NCBI RefSeq assembly: GCF_000218875.1
Contig: NC_015709.1
Location: 744,001-808,000, forward strand
Reading direction: 5' to 3'
DNA length: 64,000 nt
DNA from: Zymomonas mobilis subsp. pomaceae ATCC 29192
Lineage (GTDB): Bacteria; Pseudomonadota; Alphaproteobacteria; Sphingomonadales; Sphingomonadaceae
Notes under the pieces: model-generated
Told to the model about the DNA's origin: nothing
Databases searched by the model: none
Seen by the model: only the letters and a program-made list of their open reading frames with translations
Made by a program: the position numbers and the translations under genes
In this document: positions 36,743 through 47,045 of the stretch, piece after piece
How the letters are laid out: each line of letters opens with the position of its first letter
Position numbering within the stretch: position 1 is the stretch's first letter

Positions 36743-39013
36743 CTAAGATAGCGTGTATTCTGATTTTAATTTATTGAGAGCACTACCGGCTTTAAACCAC
36801 TCAATCTGCGCTTCATTATAAGTATGGCTAACTTCAAAAGATTCCTCAGAGCCATCCTTATGGGTAAGAACAACTATCAGATTTTTTCCCGGTGCAAATT
36901 CGGTTAAACCAAGAATACTGATTTTATCTTGCTCAGCGATTTTTTCATAATCCGCTTTATCAATGAAGGTTAAAGCCAGCATACCTTGTTTTTTAAGGTT
37001 TGTTTCGTGAATACGCGCGAAAGATTTTACAATAATCGCTTTTACATTTAAAAATCTGGGTTCCATTGCAGCATGTTCGCGCGAGGAGCCTTCGCCATAA
37101 TTTTCTTCAGCAACAATAATAGAGCCTAAACCTTCAGCTTTATATTTTCTTGCTAAAGCGGGAACCGCTAAATAATTTCCGGTTTCAGGATCAATAACTG
37201 AATTGGTCTTTTTGTTGAAAGCATTTACTGCTCCAATCAACATATTATTGGCAATATTATCCAAATGACCTCGATATTTCAACCAGATGCCGGCCATCGA
37301 AATATGATCAGTCGTGCACTTGCCGCTTACTTTTATCAACAAGGGTTGTTTAATAATATCCTTGCCATCCCATGCCGGAAAAGGCGCCAATAATTGCAAC
37401 CGATCAGAATCAGGCGAAACCGTTACTTTCACTTGGCTGCCATCAGAAACAGGTGCGGTATATCCGGCATCTTTGAGCGTGAAACCTTTTTTCGGCAACT
37501 CATCCCCAAAGGGTTCCGCCAGCTTTACGGATTCACCTTTTTCATTGATCAGGCTATCTTTTAACGGATTAAAGGTCAGACTACCTGCAATAGCAAAAGC
37601 AGCCACTATTTCAGGTGAACAGACAAAGGCATAGGTGTGCGGGTTGCCGTCATTCCGTTTAGCGAAATTACGATTAAACGAGGTAACAATAGAGTTACGG
37701 GGCTCTTTATCCGCCCCAGCCCGACGCCATTGACCAATACAAGGACCACAGGCATTGGCCATAATGACCGCCCCGACCTGCTCAAAATTTGCAATAATAC
37801 CATCCCGATCAGAGGTCTCTTTGACCTGTTCCGATCCCGGATTGATAATAAGTTGTGATTTAACTTTCAGGCCCAGACTATGCGCATTTTTAATAACAGA
37901 AGCCGCACGGCTCAAATCTTCATAAGAAGAATTTGTACAGGAACCAATCAGACCAACTTCCATATTTTCAGGATAATCATTTTCAGCCACCGCCTGAGCA
38001 AATTTGGAAATTGGATAAGCCAAATCAGGGGTGAATGGGCCATTCACATGCGGTTCTAAATGATTTAGATCAATTTCGATCACCTGATCATAATAATCGG
38101 TCGGCTTTTCCATGACTTCATCATCAGCCTTAAAGCAGCTGGATAAAGATTGAGCCAAATCAGCAATTTCTTTACGATCTGTAATATTAAGATAATCAAC
38201 AGATTTCTGATCAAAGGGGAAAATAGACGTCGTAGCGCCTACCTCGGCTCCCATATTGCAGATTGTAGCCTTCCCCGTAGCCGAGAGAGTATGCGTGCCT
38301 TCACCAAAATATTCGATAATAGAATTAGTGCCCCCCTTTACTGTCAGAATACCAGCCAGTTTCAGAATGACATCTTTAGGAGAAGCCCAACCTGATAATT
38401 TTCCTATCAGCTTAACACCGATAATTTTCGGCATTTTAAGTTCCCAAGGCAATCCCGCCATAACATCGACGGCATCCGCCCCCCCTACCCCGATAGCAAT
38501 CATGGATAGCCCCCCGGCATTAGGGGTGTGAGAATCTGTCCCTATCATCATACCGCCTGGAAAGGCGTAATTTTCTAAAACGACCTGATGAATAATCCCT
38601 GCCCCGGGTTTCCAGAAGCCAATACCATATTTATTGGAAACGTCACGGAGGAAGGAATACACTTCCTTATTACTTTTTTCAGCAGAATGAAGATCATCCT
38701 TAGCATTCTTATAGGCCACGATCAGATGATCACAATGGACAGTTGACGGCACGGCCACTTTATCACGCCCTGAATTCATCAACTGTAAAAGCGCCATTTG
38801 TGCGGTTGCATCTTGCATAGCAACACGATCAGGTGCAAAATTTACATAATCAATGCCGCGCTGATACGGTTTTAAGGCCTCACCTTTGGCCAAATGGGCA
38901 TAGAGTATCTTTTCAGTCAGCGTTAACGGCTTACCTAATGCGATTTGTATTTTTTTAATTTTTTCAAGATAGCCCAGATAAATGTGCTTAATCAAATCAA
39001 CATCAAAAACCAT
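36743..39013 (-). CDS. acn: Aconitate hydratase, mitochondrial type
   Basis: 756 residues, clearly shorter than the AcnA/IRP-type enzyme of about 890 residues found in most alphaproteobacteria, and like mitochondrial ACO2. Features: [11 protein letters not shown] near residue 92, [18 protein letters not shown] near 163, cluster cysteines in [11 protein letters not shown] near 360 and [11 protein letters not shown] near 425, and the swivel domain with [19 protein letters not shown] near 650. It converts citrate to isocitrate using a [4Fe-4S] cluster. Transcribed toward icd, so the two feed 2-oxoglutarate formation. No strong ribosome binding site is seen. The composition and AT-rich upstream region fit possible lateral acquisition, but this is inference. 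Confidence 0.93.
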   Translation of the reverse strand: MVFDVDLIKHIYLGYLEKIKKIQIALGKPLTLTEKILYAHLAKGEALKPYQRGIDYVNFAPDRVAMQDATAQMALLQLMNSGRDKVAVPSTVHCDHLIVAYKNAKDDLHSAEKSNKEVYSFLRDVSNKYGIGFWKPGAGIIHQVVLENYAFPGGMMIGTDSHTPNAGGLSMIAIGVGGADAVDVMAGLPWELKMPKIIGVKLIGKLSGWASPKDVILKLAGILTVKGGTNSIIEYFGEGTHTLSATGKATICNMGAEVGATTSIFPFDQKSVDYLNITDRKEIADLAQSLSSCFKADDEVMEKPTDYYDQVIEIDLNHLEPHVNGPFTPDLAYPISKFAQAVAENDYPENMEVGLIGSCTNSSYEDLSRAASVIKNAHSLGLKVKSQLIINPGSEQVKETSDRDGIIANFEQVGAVIMANACGPCIGQWRRAGADKEPRNSIVTSFNRNFAKRNDGNPHTYAFVCSPEIVAAFAIAGSLTFNPLKDSLINEKGESVKLAEPFGDELPKKGFTLKDAGYTAPVSDGSQVKVTVSPDSDRLQLLAPFPAWDGKDIIKQPLLIKVSGKCTTDHISMAGIWLKYRGHLDNIANNMLIGAVNAFNKKTNSVIDPETGNYLAVPALARKYKAEGLGSIIVAEENYGEGSSREHAAMEPRFLNVKAIIVKSFARIHETNLKKQGMLALTFIDKADYEKIAEQDKISILGLTEFAPGKNLIVVLTHKDGSEESFEVSHTYNEAQIEWFKAGSALNKLKSEYTLS

Positions 39014-39620
39014 TGTACGCTTTCATTCACTGTCAGTTAACGCATTTGTAAGAATATAATATCATTCAATTATCAAGATTTATATTTATTTTTTTATTTA
39101 AACTTTTCCACTAATATATATATTTTTATAATAAATATTGTAATAATATTACCTTAAATATTATTTATATTTTTTTAAAATTATTACTACAATATAATCG
39201 TTCTATTATTGAAATTAATCTTATTTTAAATAAAAAATCACTTTTTCTTGTTTAAATTAATATGATTAATAAGAAATTATATTATCAATAGGTTTATTTA
39301 TTTTATAAATTATAATAAACTTTTATTACATAAATAATATTTATGTTATTTTTAACTATATTTTTGAAATCATTATAAATTTATCTAAAAATATAAATAA
39401 AAATTATAAAATTATATTTTTTACAAAAAAACATTTTGTTTTTTTAAGAAAACATAGGCTTTTTTAAAAAAATAAAAATGAAATATTCCTAATATTATTA
39501 ATATTAATTTTGTAAGAACTACACCTAATTATAGGGTCAATCCAGAACACCATATATCAACAACAGAATAATTTTTTAAAAAAGAAACCGAAACAAATTT
39601 ATTCTATAAATTTTAACTAT
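39014..39620. other. Extremely AT-rich intergenic region upstream of acn
   Basis: About 600 bases composed overwhelmingly of A and T, with many runs of A or T and hardly any G or C. No coding frame or RNA gene is visible. The acn promoter must lie at its left end. Similar composition can mark curved DNA or sites bound by nucleoid proteins; no specific function is supported. Confidence 0.7.
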
Positions 39621-39652
39621 AAAAAAAACCAGCAAGCTGGACGCTTCTGGTT
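39621..39652 (-). terminator. Rho-independent terminator after tRNA-Ser
   Basis: On the minus strand AACCAG and CTGGTT pair around a 14-base loop and are followed by a run of eight T. Confidence 0.75.
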
Positions 39653-39684
39653 CAAAAAAAGATCTGGTCTTTTATTAAAAAATT

Positions 39685-39775
39685 TGGCGGAGCGGGTGGG
39701 ATTCGAACCCACGAGAGGCGGTTAGCCCCTACACACTTTCCAGGCGTGCGCCTTCGACCACTCGGCCACCACTCC
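39685..39775 (-). tRNA. tRNA-Ser (anticodon GGA)
   Basis: On the minus strand GGAGTGG pairs with CCGCTCC, the anticodon stem CACGC/GTGTG encloses CTGGAAA giving GGA, a long variable arm (class II) follows, and the T-arm has GGTTCGAATCC. Discriminator G and an encoded CCA. It reads UCC and UCU codons. Confidence 0.96.
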
Positions 39776-39880
39776 GCATTATGTCTGGGGGTGAAGCTCT
39801 AACCATCCTTGCCTATAAAGGCAAGCCCTGCTTCACATTTTTCCCAAAAAATTTTAAAATATTTTTTAAAATAACAGAAT

Positions 39881-39912
39881 AAAGAGAGAGGCTTATAAAA
39901 ACCTCTCTCTTT
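39881..39912 (-). terminator. Rho-independent terminator after rplQ
   Basis: AAAGAGAGAGG and CCTCTCTCTTT form an 11-bp stem around ten bases, 16 bases past the rplQ stop. It ends the alpha-operon transcript. Confidence 0.85.
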
Positions 39913-39927
39913 TCAGAAAGAAGCCTA

Positions 39928-40350
39928 TCAAGCCTCTTCGTTTTCGACTTCTTCACTCAAAACAGGACCAGAATCCTGACCTTTGGCAGTGACATCACGA
40001 TCAACAAATTCGATGATCGCCATCTGTGCAGAGTCAGAAGCACGGATACCGGCTTTAATGATACGCGTATAACCACCATTACGATCAGCATAACGGGGAC
40101 CCACGATATCAAACAGTTTTTTCAACTGTGTATCATCTAACAAACGGCTATGCGCCAGACGACGGTTAGCCAGACCACCTTTTTTCGCCAAGGTAATCAG
40201 CTTTTCTGTATAAGGACGCAGTTCACGTGCCTTAGCAAGCGTCGTCATAATCTGTTCATGCTTAATCAAGGCTGCAGCCTGATTACGGAATAAAGCCAGA
40301 CGATGGCTAGAGGTACGTTGCAGCTTACGGCCGCCAACACGATGACGCAT
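39928..40350 (-). CDS. rplQ: 50S ribosomal protein L17
   Basis: 140 residues, the usual alphaproteobacterial length with an acidic C-terminal tail (EEVENEEA). [20 protein letters not shown] at the start is the family signature; L17 lies near the exit tunnel. Last gene of the alpha operon, 118 bases after rpoA. ATG preceded by AAAGGAT. Confidence 0.97.
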   Translation of the reverse strand: MRHRVGGRKLQRTSSHRLALFRNQAAALIKHEQIMTTLAKARELRPYTEKLITLAKKGGLANRRLAHSRLLDDTQLKKLFDIVGPRYADRNGGYTRIIKAGIRASDSAQMAIIEFVDRDVTAKGQDSGPVLSEEVENEEA

Positions 40351-40440
40351 TTTTTATCCTTTCGTTTGTTCTCAAGGCCGTCTCAGGTACCCTGGACCAC
40401 GCCCTTTTAAGAGAGAGCGCCTAACTCTTGATAAAGAGAC

Positions 40441-40459
40441 CGGCCTGACTATCAGGCCG
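40441..40459 (-). promoter_or_regulatory. Hairpin just after rpoA
   Basis: CGGCCTGA and TCAGGCCG form a perfect 8-bp stem with a CTA loop, 9 bases past the rpoA stop. There is no U-tract, so it is more likely an mRNA-processing or stabilising element than a full terminator before rplQ. Confidence 0.5.
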
Positions 40460-40468
40460 ATTTAAAAA

Positions 40469-41530
40469 TCAATATTCTTGTTCCAGTTTTTTGGCCATTT
40501 CCTCAATATTTTCAGGTGGCCAACCCGGAATTTCCATGCCTAAACGCAGCCCCATAGCGGACAATACTTCCTTGATTTCATTCAAAGATTTACGACCAAA
40601 ATTAGGCGTGCGAAGCATTTCAGCTTCGGTCTTCTGAACAAGATCACCGATATAAATGATGTTGTCGTTCTTGAGACAGTTAGCAGAACGCACTGAGAGC
40701 TCAAGTTCATCAACCTTTTTGAGAAGGTTGCGATTAAGCTGGTTAGCGCTGCTTTCAGCCTCATTACTGGAAGTTGGTGTTGCACTCTGTCCAATTGCAG
40801 AAGCTGGCGGTGCCAGACCATCATCAAAGTGAACAAAGAGCTGGAGCTGATCCTGAAGAATGCGTGCTGAATAAGCAATAGCGTCTTCAGGTGCGATCGT
40901 ACCATCCGTTTCAATGGATAGTAGCAACTTATCAAAGTCAAGCTCTTGACCAACACGCGCATTTTCAACCTTATACGCCACTTGGCGTACTGGAGAATAA
41001 AGCGCATCAATCGGGATTACCCCTATAGGGGCATCAGCCGGACGATTAGCAACAGCCGCCACATACCCTTTTCCGGTATCAACGGTCAGTTCAACATTAA
41101 AAGTTGCGCCCTGATCAAGATGACAAATTACCAGTTCAGGATTCATCACTTCGATATCACCTGTTACGGCAATGTCACCGGCAGTCACTACGCCCGGGCC
41201 TGTACGCGAAATATGCAGGCGACGGCTTCCGTCTCCTTGCATTTTAATCGCGACTTGCTTGATATTAAGAACAATATCCGTCACATCTTCCCGTACTCCA
41301 GTAAGAGACGAGAATTCATGTAACACATTTTCGATCTTAATTGCTGTAATGGCCGCACCTTGCAGCGAAGATAACAGCACCCGACGCAATGCATTACCAA
41401 GCGTTAGGCCAAAACCGCGCTCTAATGGTTCAGCAACAAAAGTTGCCTTGCATTTGCCGTTCCCGCTCGCTTTCTTTTCCAGGGCGTTGGGCTTTTTCAG
41501 TTCCTGCCAGTTCTTAGCGTTGACAGCCAC
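40469..41530 (-). CDS. rpoA: DNA-directed RNA polymerase subunit alpha
   Basis: 353 residues from a GTG at 41530, chosen because AAGGGG lies 7-8 bases upstream and the protein then begins near the family's normal start. The N-terminal dimerisation domain includes [21 protein letters not shown] near residue 32, and the C-terminal domain includes [15 protein letters not shown] and [19 protein letters not shown]-like residues that contact UP elements and activators (here written [11 protein letters not shown]). The frame stays open for 29 codons further upstream but those residues are not conserved. Between rpsK and rplQ as expected. Confidence 0.96.
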   Translation of the reverse strand: MAVNAKNWQELKKPNALEKKASGNGKCKATFVAEPLERGFGLTLGNALRRVLLSSLQGAAITAIKIENVLHEFSSLTGVREDVTDIVLNIKQVAIKMQGDGSRRLHISRTGPGVVTAGDIAVTGDIEVMNPELVICHLDQGATFNVELTVDTGKGYVAAVANRPADAPIGVIPIDALYSPVRQVAYKVENARVGQELDFDKLLLSIETDGTIAPEDAIAYSARILQDQLQLFVHFDDGLAPPASAIGQSATPTSSNEAESSANQLNRNLLKKVDELELSVRSANCLKNDNIIYIGDLVQKTEAEMLRTPNFGRKSLNEIKEVLSAMGLRLGMEIPGWPPENIEEMAKKLEQEY

Positions 41531-41622
41531 GTTCGTCCCCTTATGAGTTGAGCCGGCGAGACTGCCCGCCGGCCACCAGAAAAATGGAAAAGGAAGGACA
41601 CTGAGGCCCTTCGCCACATCAA

Positions 41623-42012
41623 TCAGACACGACGCCGCTTAGAAGGACGTACACCATTATGCGGAATGGGGGTTACATCACGGATAGAGGTGATGTGAAA
41701 ACCAACCGCCTGCAAAGCACGAAGTGCAGATTCACGACCTGAACCCGGGCCTTTGACTTCAACTTCCAGCGTACGAACGCCATGCTCAGCAGCCTTCTTA
41801 CCGGCATCTTCTGCTGCAACCTGTGCGGCATAAGGCGTCGATTTACGGCTACCTTTAAAACCCATCATACCCGCTGATGACCAGGAAATAGCATTACCCT
41901 GTGCATCGGTGATGGTGATCATTGTATTGTTAAAGCTGGCGTTCACATGTGCAACGCCGGCTGAAATATTTTTACGCTCGCGTCTTCTAACGCGCTGCGG
42001 TTCGCGTGCCAT
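41623..42012 (-). CDS. rpsK: 30S ribosomal protein S11
   Basis: 129 residues. [20 protein letters not shown] near residue 25 and [17 protein letters not shown] near residue 87 are the S11 signatures; the C-terminus ends [13 protein letters not shown]11 forms the platform near the E-site. Between rpsM and rpoA; ATG preceded by AATTTTAGGAT. Confidence 0.98.
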   Translation of the reverse strand: MAREPQRVRRRERKNISAGVAHVNASFNNTMITITDAQGNAISWSSAGMMGFKGSRKSTPYAAQVAAEDAGKKAAEHGVRTLEVEVKGPGSGRESALRALQAVGFHITSIRDVTPIPHNGVRPSKRRRV

Positions 42013-42075
42013 ATCCTAAAATTCCTCAAGCTGGGTGCTAAAGCAGAAAAACATCTTACTATAAAAGATGTTTGC

Positions 42076-42441
42076 TTATTTCTTCTTGCCAGCGATTGGC
42101 TTAGCCTTACCCTTACGCGTCCGCGCATTGGTATGGGTACGCTGACCACGGACAGGCAGGCCTTTGCGATGACGCAGGCCGCGATAGCAAGCCAGATCCA
42201 TCAAACGTTTGATGTTCATAGCGACTTGACGACGAAGATCACCTTCGACGGTATAGCTTGCATCAATGGCTTCGCGAATCTGCAACACTTCGTTGTCAGA
42301 CAGATCCTGAACACGCCGTTCCGGCGCAATTCCAAGCTTAGTCGTAATTTCTTTAGCAGTGGCTGGACCAATGCCATGAATATAAGTAAGCGCGATTTCT
42401 ACGCGTTTATTCGTCGGGATATTGACACCCGCAATACGAGC
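42076..42441 (-). CDS. rpsM: 30S ribosomal protein S13
   Basis: 121 residues from the ATG at 42441, with GGAG upstream; an in-frame GTG or other codon 24 bases earlier gives a non-conserved addition. [20 protein letters not shown] and the C-terminal [18 protein letters not shown] are family marks. S13 contacts the P-site tRNA and the 50S head bridge. It follows adk on the same strand, separated by a terminator and about 280 bases, so the alpha operon probably has its own promoter there. Confidence 0.97.
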   Translation of the reverse strand, partial: ARIAGVNIPTNKRVEIALTYIHGIGPATAKEITTKLGIAPERRVQDLSDNEVLQIREAIDASYTVEGDLRRQVAMNIKRLMDLACYRGLRHRKGLPVRGQRTHTNARTRKGKAKPIAGKKK

Positions 42442-42696
42442 CATATTTATAATCTCCTGCTCCACGAGATATGTGGCGCATATCTCATCTCAGCGCTTCT
42501 TTTTTTTACAGCTATCATCACAGACGCAAAAAAACGCCCCTGCGACGCGCTCCTGCAAAAGAGGAAGCTTGCTAACCGCTGGGCCATCATGAGTCAAGGA
42601 TAACTGATATAAAATCAGCAATTATTCCATTTTCGTATAAAATACCGCTTGGCTGATAGCAACCGCCCTTTTACAATATCTCAATAACTTTTTTGT

Positions 42697-42734
42697 AAAA
42701 AAGCAGGTTACCCTTATAGAGAGTAACCTGCTTT
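42697..42734 (-). terminator. Rho-independent terminator after adk
   Basis: AAAAAAGCAGGTTAC and GTAACCTGCTTT form a stem of about 12 bp; read on the minus strand it ends in a six-T run. It separates the secY-adk transcript from rpsM. Confidence 0.88.
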
Positions 42735-42759
42735 CATTTAAGTGAATAAAGGCTATTTT

Positions 42760-43434
42760 TTAATTAGAAACAGTAGGTTTAGCGCCTTTTTCCTTTAAAA
42801 TCATTTCAATTTCTTCTGATACCTCATCCATAGGCAGCATACCATCTACATGATAGGCAATGCCACGGGCTTCATAAATAGGCAGGATCGGCGCTGTTTT
42901 CTCACGATATTCGATCAGTCTTGCTCTAACCGCTTCTTCATTATCATCAGGGCGGCGTTTGAATTCTGACGATCCACAAATATCACAAACACCCTCTGCC
43001 TTAGGGCGATGCAGCTCATTATGGTATCCGGCACCACATTTAGCACAAATATAACGGCCTACGATTCGCTTAACCAAGGCTTCTTCATCGACTTTTATTT
43101 CGATAACGCAATCAAGCTTACGGTGGCGCTCGGCTAGTAATTTATCCAAGGCTTCAACCTGTGGTTTGGTCCTCGGGAAACCATCAAAGATAACGCCATT
43201 TTGTGTATCAGGCTTATCTAGTCTTTCCCCTAAAACACGGTTCATCAGGTCATCAGGAATAAGCTTGCCTTCTTTCATAATTTTTTCAGCAAGCTTACCC
43301 ACTTCGGTACCCTCTTGTACCGCTTGACGCAGCATATCACCGGTGGAAAGCTGTATCATCCCAAAGTCCCGAACCAGACGAAGGGCTTGGGTTCCTTTAC
43401 CCGCACCGGGAGGGCCAAAAAGAATAATATTCAT
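42760..43434 (-). CDS. adk: Adenylate kinase
   Basis: 224 residues. P-loop GPPGAGKGTQA (residues 7-17), FDGFPRTKPQ near residue 84, and a long LID domain with a CAKC-CDIC four-cysteine zinc site (about residues 133-160), the zinc-binding form of the enzyme. It equilibrates ATP, ADP and AMP. Follows secY by 41 bases as is usual in this operon. The last residues (KEKGAKPTVSN) are a non-conserved tail. Confidence 0.96.
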   Translation of the reverse strand: MNIILFGPPGAGKGTQALRLVRDFGMIQLSTGDMLRQAVQEGTEVGKLAEKIMKEGKLIPDDLMNRVLGERLDKPDTQNGVIFDGFPRTKPQVEALDKLLAERHRKLDCVIEIKVDEEALVKRIVGRYICAKCGAGYHNELHRPKAEGVCDICGSSEFKRRPDDNEEAVRARLIEYREKTAPILPIYEARGIAYHVDGMLPMDEVSEEIEMILKEKGAKPTVSN

Positions 43435-43475
43435 GCGTAAATTCCGCTTCTTTAGACAGACAGGCTAATTTTAAT

Positions 43476-44858
43476 TTACTTTGACCGTCGCCGGATAGTT
43501 TTTCCCCGAAGTTTAGACTTACGGATCAAATCACCATATTGATGGGCGATCAGATGACTTTGAATCTGGGTAATCGTATCAATGGTAACATTAACCACGA
43601 TGAGAAGACTGGTGCCCCCAATGGCAAAAGAGGTCATCCCCAGTTGACTGGCCATAAATTCGGGAACCAGACAGATACAAGTCAAATAAGCTGCCCCAAC
43701 AACGGTTATACGAGTCAGCAAGTAATCAAGGTAATCTGCCGTCGCTTTACCGGGACGAATACCCGGAATAAAACCACCATAACGTTTAAGATTATCCGCC
43801 GTTTCCTCAGGATTAAAAACGATCGCTGTATAGAAAAAGCTGAAAAAGACGATCCCTGCCCCATAGAGCAACATATAAAGCCATGTGCCATGGGCTAAAT
43901 ACTGATTAAGCGTAATCAATATATTATTCCAGCGACCGCCTGCGGTCATCCTCTGGCCAGCAAACTGCGTAATAGTTAACGGCATCAACAAAACAGAAGA
44001 CGCAAAAATCGGAGGGATAACATTAGCTGTATTCAATTTTAAAGGTAGATGGCTTTTATCCGCTTGCATTACCCCGTGGGCAGATTGACGCTTAGGATAT
44101 TGAATAAGTACCCGACGTTGAGCGCGTTCCATAAAACATATAAAAAGAATAAGCCCAACGACAACGACCAAAATACCCAAAACCAGAGCAGGATTAACAG
44201 CACCGCTACGAGCGCGTTCCAATGTATTGAGAATAATAACAGGTAGCTGAGAAACGATACCCGCCATAATAATAAGCGATGTTCCGTTACCGACCCCACG
44301 GCTTGTAATTTGCTCGCCTAACCACATTAAAAACATGGTACCGCCGATAAGGGATATGACGCAGCTAACTCTGAATAATAATCCTGGATCAACAACGGCT
44401 GAAAGACCGGCCGGCGTTCTCCAGTTTTCTAACCCAACAGCAATGAAGTAGCCCTGAATCGCGGTTAGAAGAACGGTTCCATAGCGGGTATACTGATTAA
44501 GCTTTTTCCGTCCACTATCGCCTTCTTTTTTCAAAGCCTCAAGATGTGGACTAAGAGAGGTAGATAACTGCACGACAATTGATGCTGTAATATAAGGCAT
44601 CAACCCCAAAGCAATGAGCGACATGCGGCTAAGAGAGCCACCAGAAAAAGTATTGAAAAAATCGAGCACACCACCATGAGTCTGCGCAAAAAGCGCGCCC
44701 ATTGTACGCGGATCAATTCCCGGTAATGGCACGAAAGAAAGCAATCGAAAGACAATCAAAGCTAGAAAGGTAAACCACAAGCGTTTTTTAAGATCGGTGG
44801 CTTTACCAAACTGAGAAAGATTGAAATTAGAGGCAAATTGGTTGGCTGCTGATGCCAT
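43476..44858 (-). CDS. secY: Protein translocase subunit SecY
   Basis: 460 residues with ten predicted membrane helices. Signatures include LRKRLWFTFLALIVFRL-like start (LKKRLWFTF), SRMSLIALGLMPYITASIVV near residue 75 forming the plug and first gate, and the C-terminal LLTRITVVGAAYLTCICLVP. It is the central channel of Sec export. It lies downstream of rplO, but a terminator and about 300 bases without a gene separate them. Confidence 0.97.
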   Translation of the reverse strand: MASAANQFASNFNLSQFGKATDLKKRLWFTFLALIVFRLLSFVPLPGIDPRTMGALFAQTHGGVLDFFNTFSGGSLSRMSLIALGLMPYITASIVVQLSTSLSPHLEALKKEGDSGRKKLNQYTRYGTVLLTAIQGYFIAVGLENWRTPAGLSAVVDPGLLFRVSCVISLIGGTMFLMWLGEQITSRGVGNGTSLIIMAGIVSQLPVIILNTLERARSGAVNPALVLGILVVVVGLILFICFMERAQRRVLIQYPKRQSAHGVMQADKSHLPLKLNTANVIPPIFASSVLLMPLTITQFAGQRMTAGGRWNNILITLNQYLAHGTWLYMLLYGAGIVFFSFFYTAIVFNPEETADNLKRYGGFIPGIRPGKATADYLDYLLTRITVVGAAYLTCICLVPEFMASQLGMTSFAIGGTSLLIVVNVTIDTITQIQSHLIAHQYGDLIRKSKLRGKTIRRRSK

Positions 44859-45086
44859 TATTCAGTCGAACCCCGAAAAAATTGCTGATAGCTAATGTAT
44901 AAATTTAACTATCATGACGTATGATCGACATGCCGCAAAAGAGAAAGAAATTCCTTATAAAGAGAATTATTCTTTTTTTCTACGACCTCCTGAAACCCAA
45001 AGTTCAGGAACCGGACATAGTGGTTTAAGCGGTGAATGCAGAATTGACAACCAAGCCTTTACCGAAAGATTACTTTCATCCATGAG

Positions 45087-45121
45087 AAAACGGTCTGCAA
45101 AGTCATTTCAACTTGCAGACC
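45087..45121 (-). terminator. Rho-independent terminator after rplO
   Basis: GGTCTGCAA and TTGCAGACC form a perfect 9-bp stem around 12 bases, followed on the minus strand by GTTTTCTC. The rest of the 297-base secY-rplO gap holds only a small inverted repeat (TCCTGAA/TTCAGGA near 44985-45010) and presumably the secY promoter; an 81-codon plus-strand frame there has no recognisable features. Confidence 0.75.
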
Positions 45122-45155
45122 GCATCCCATCAATCAGGCTTGGTACCTTGCCAAC

Positions 45156-45647
45156 TTAGGCTTCTGCTTTTTCAACATTGCGACGGGCAATTAATTCAAC
45201 AGAACCGCCAGCTTTCTCAACAGCTTCACGCGCTGCTTTAGAAATACCAGCAACCTTGAACGTAACTTTGGAAGAGATCTCACCCTTACCTAAGAGACGC
45301 ACACCATCTTTACCACCTCGGGCAACCCCTGCCGCTTTAAGAGCAGCATGATCAACCGGTGCATTTGCATCAAGACGACCGTTTTCGATCAGTTTCTGCA
45401 CAACACCCAAATTGACTTCGGCATAATCTTTACCAAAAATATTGTTAAAGCCACGCTTTGGGAGACGCATGTAAATTGGCATCTGGCCACCAGCGAAACC
45501 TTTGATAGCCACGCCTGAACGGCTCTTTTGGCCTTTTTGACCACGACCAGCCGTTTTACCAAGACCAGAACCAATACCACGACCAACACGGACGCGATCC
45601 TGGCGTGAACCGGCATTATCTTTGAGTTCGTTAAGTTTAAAAGACAT
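45156..45647 (-). CDS. rplO: 50S ribosomal protein L15
   Basis: 163 residues from the ATG at 45647 (a GTG three codons earlier is less likely because the family begins near MSFKLNEL). Gly/Arg-rich N-terminal half [19 protein letters not shown], then RLPKRGFNN. An early-assembly 50S protein. Follows rpmD in the spc operon and ends at a terminator. Confidence 0.96.
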   Translation of the reverse strand: MSFKLNELKDNAGSRQDRVRVGRGIGSGLGKTAGRGQKGQKSRSGVAIKGFAGGQMPIYMRLPKRGFNNIFGKDYAEVNLGVVQKLIENGRLDANAPVDHAALKAAGVARGGKDGVRLLGKGEISSKVTFKVAGISKAAREAVEKAGGSVELIARRNVEKAEA

Positions 45648-45798
45648 AATGGGCACTCGCTTTCGCTTTTGACGCGCTTATAAATTGGAAAGGAAGCTAA
45701 ACTTGCGCATTTTATAGCTTCCCAATAAAAAACAGCGTCCCTCTACCGAGGCGACGCCGTTCTTTGCCATATTTCCCTGCTATAAAACAAGGAAAAGA

Positions 45799-45975
45799 TT
45801 AATTCTCAATCTTAACTAGATGCGCCACTTTGCGAATCATACCCCGGACATCCGGCGTATCATTCAACTCACGCGTACGATGCATCTTATTAAGGCCAAG
45901 ACCTACCAACGTTGCACGCTGGTCAGGACTGCGGCGGATAGGAGAGCCAATCTGAGTAACTTTAATAGTCGCCAT
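45799..45975 (-). CDS. rpmD: 50S ribosomal protein L30
   Basis: A 58-residue protein read directly from the minus strand: [20 protein letters not shown], then [19 protein letters not shown] and a C-terminal [14 protein letters not shown]. These match L30 exactly in order and length. It starts 5 bases after the rpsE stop and precedes rplO. Confidence 0.97.
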   Translation of the reverse strand: MATIKVTQIGSPIRRSPDQRATLVGLGLNKMHRTRELNDTPDVRGMIRKVAHLVKIEN

Positions 45976-45980
45976 CACAT

Positions 45981-46688
45981 TTACTCCACGACCGCAGCGG
46001 CATCGGCTTCAGCCTTAGCAGCAGAAGCACCCCCGCGTCCAAACAGGTCTGCAATACGCTTACCACGACGCTGTGCAACAGCTTTCGGGCTCTTCTGATC
46101 ATTCAGAGCTTCGAAAGTAGCACGGATCATGTTGTAAGGATTGCTCGTACCGACGGATTTGGTAACCACGTCAGCAACACCCAAGCTCTCGAAGATTGCG
46201 CGCATCGGGCCACCAGCAATAATACCGGTACCTGATGGTGCAGAACGCAAATACACAAGACCAGCGCCGAAGCGACCACGGCCATCATGATGTAAAGTGC
46301 GGCCTTCACGCAGCGGTACGCGGATCATCGCTTTCTTAGCAGCGGCCGTTGCTTTGGAAATAGCTTCCGGCACTTCACGTGCTTTACCATGACCAAAACC
46401 AACGCGACCTTTGCCGTCGCCGACAACAACGAGTGCAGCAAAGCCAAAACGCTTACCACCCTTAACCGTCTTTGAAACACGGTTAATGTGAACCAGCTTT
46501 TCAATCAGCTCTTCGCCAGCTTCTTCGTTACGCCGATCGTCACGACGGCCACGACCATCACGGTCACGACCACGTCCACCGCGACCACGTCCACCGCGAC
46601 CACGCCGTTCGTTGTTCGGATTGGCGCCGTTAGCAGCATTGGCAACTTCGGCATTTTCCGTTTTCTGGATTTCGCTTTCGTCAGCCAT
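45981..46688 (-). CDS. rpsE: 30S ribosomal protein S5 with RGG-rich N-terminal extension
   Basis: 235 residues against about 165-205 usually. The core is normal: [20 protein letters not shown] near residue 67, [19 protein letters not shown], and [20 protein letters not shown]. The first 55 residues form an extra segment rich in Asn then Arg/Gly ([20 protein letters not shown]), and the C-terminus has an Ala-rich tail. S5 takes part in decoding accuracy and mRNA unwinding at the entry channel; the extension would sit on the solvent side (inference). Confidence 0.96.
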   Translation of the reverse strand: MADESEIQKTENAEVANAANGANPNNERRGRGGRGRGGRGRDRDGRGRRDDRRNEEAGEELIEKLVHINRVSKTVKGGKRFGFAALVVVGDGKGRVGFGHGKAREVPEAISKATAAAKKAMIRVPLREGRTLHHDGRGRFGAGLVYLRSAPSGTGIIAGGPMRAIFESLGVADVVTKSVGTSNPYNMIRATFEALNDQKSPKAVAQRRGKRIADLFGRGGASAAKAEADAAAVVE

Positions 46689-47045
46689 TTAGAACTCCAA
46701 TCCGCCTTCACGGGCAGCATCAGCCAGCGCCTTCACCCGGCCATGAAACAAAAAACCGCCGCGGTCGAAAACAACCTTGGTGATACCCGCAGCAGAAGCT
46801 CGTTCTGCTAAACGCTTACCGGTTTCAGCTGCAGCTGTAACGGTGGCACCTGATTTATCTTTCACAGCCTTTTCAAGCGTGGAAGCAGAAGCGACAGTCC
46901 GCCCCTGCGCGTCGTCAATAACCTGAGCATAAATATGCTGGCCTGAACGATGCACAGATAAACGGGGACGATGATTACCTTTGGCTCGCAGCGCAGTACG
47001 AACGCGCTGACGGCGCCGTTCAAAAAGAGAAAGACCTTTGGCCAT
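46689..47045 (-). CDS. rplR: 50S ribosomal protein L18
   Basis: 118 residues, normal. [20 protein letters not shown] near residue 28 is the 5S-rRNA-binding signature, and [20 protein letters not shown] closes the protein. Its start overlaps the rplF stop by one base. Confidence 0.97.
   Translation of the reverse strand: MAKGLSLFERRRQRVRTALRAKGNHRPRLSVHRSGQHIYAQVIDDAQGRTVASASTLEKAVKDKSGATVTAAAETGKRLAERASAAGITKVVFDRGGFLFHGRVKALADAAREGGLEF

Noticed and set aside
42133-42603. 156-codon plus-strand frame opposite rpsM
   Set aside because: Antisense shadow of rpsM and its upstream region, with no recognisable domain.
44914-45159. 81-codon plus-strand frame between secY and rplO
   Set aside because: No motif, no clear ribosome binding site, and it overlaps the rplO terminator and rplO's end.
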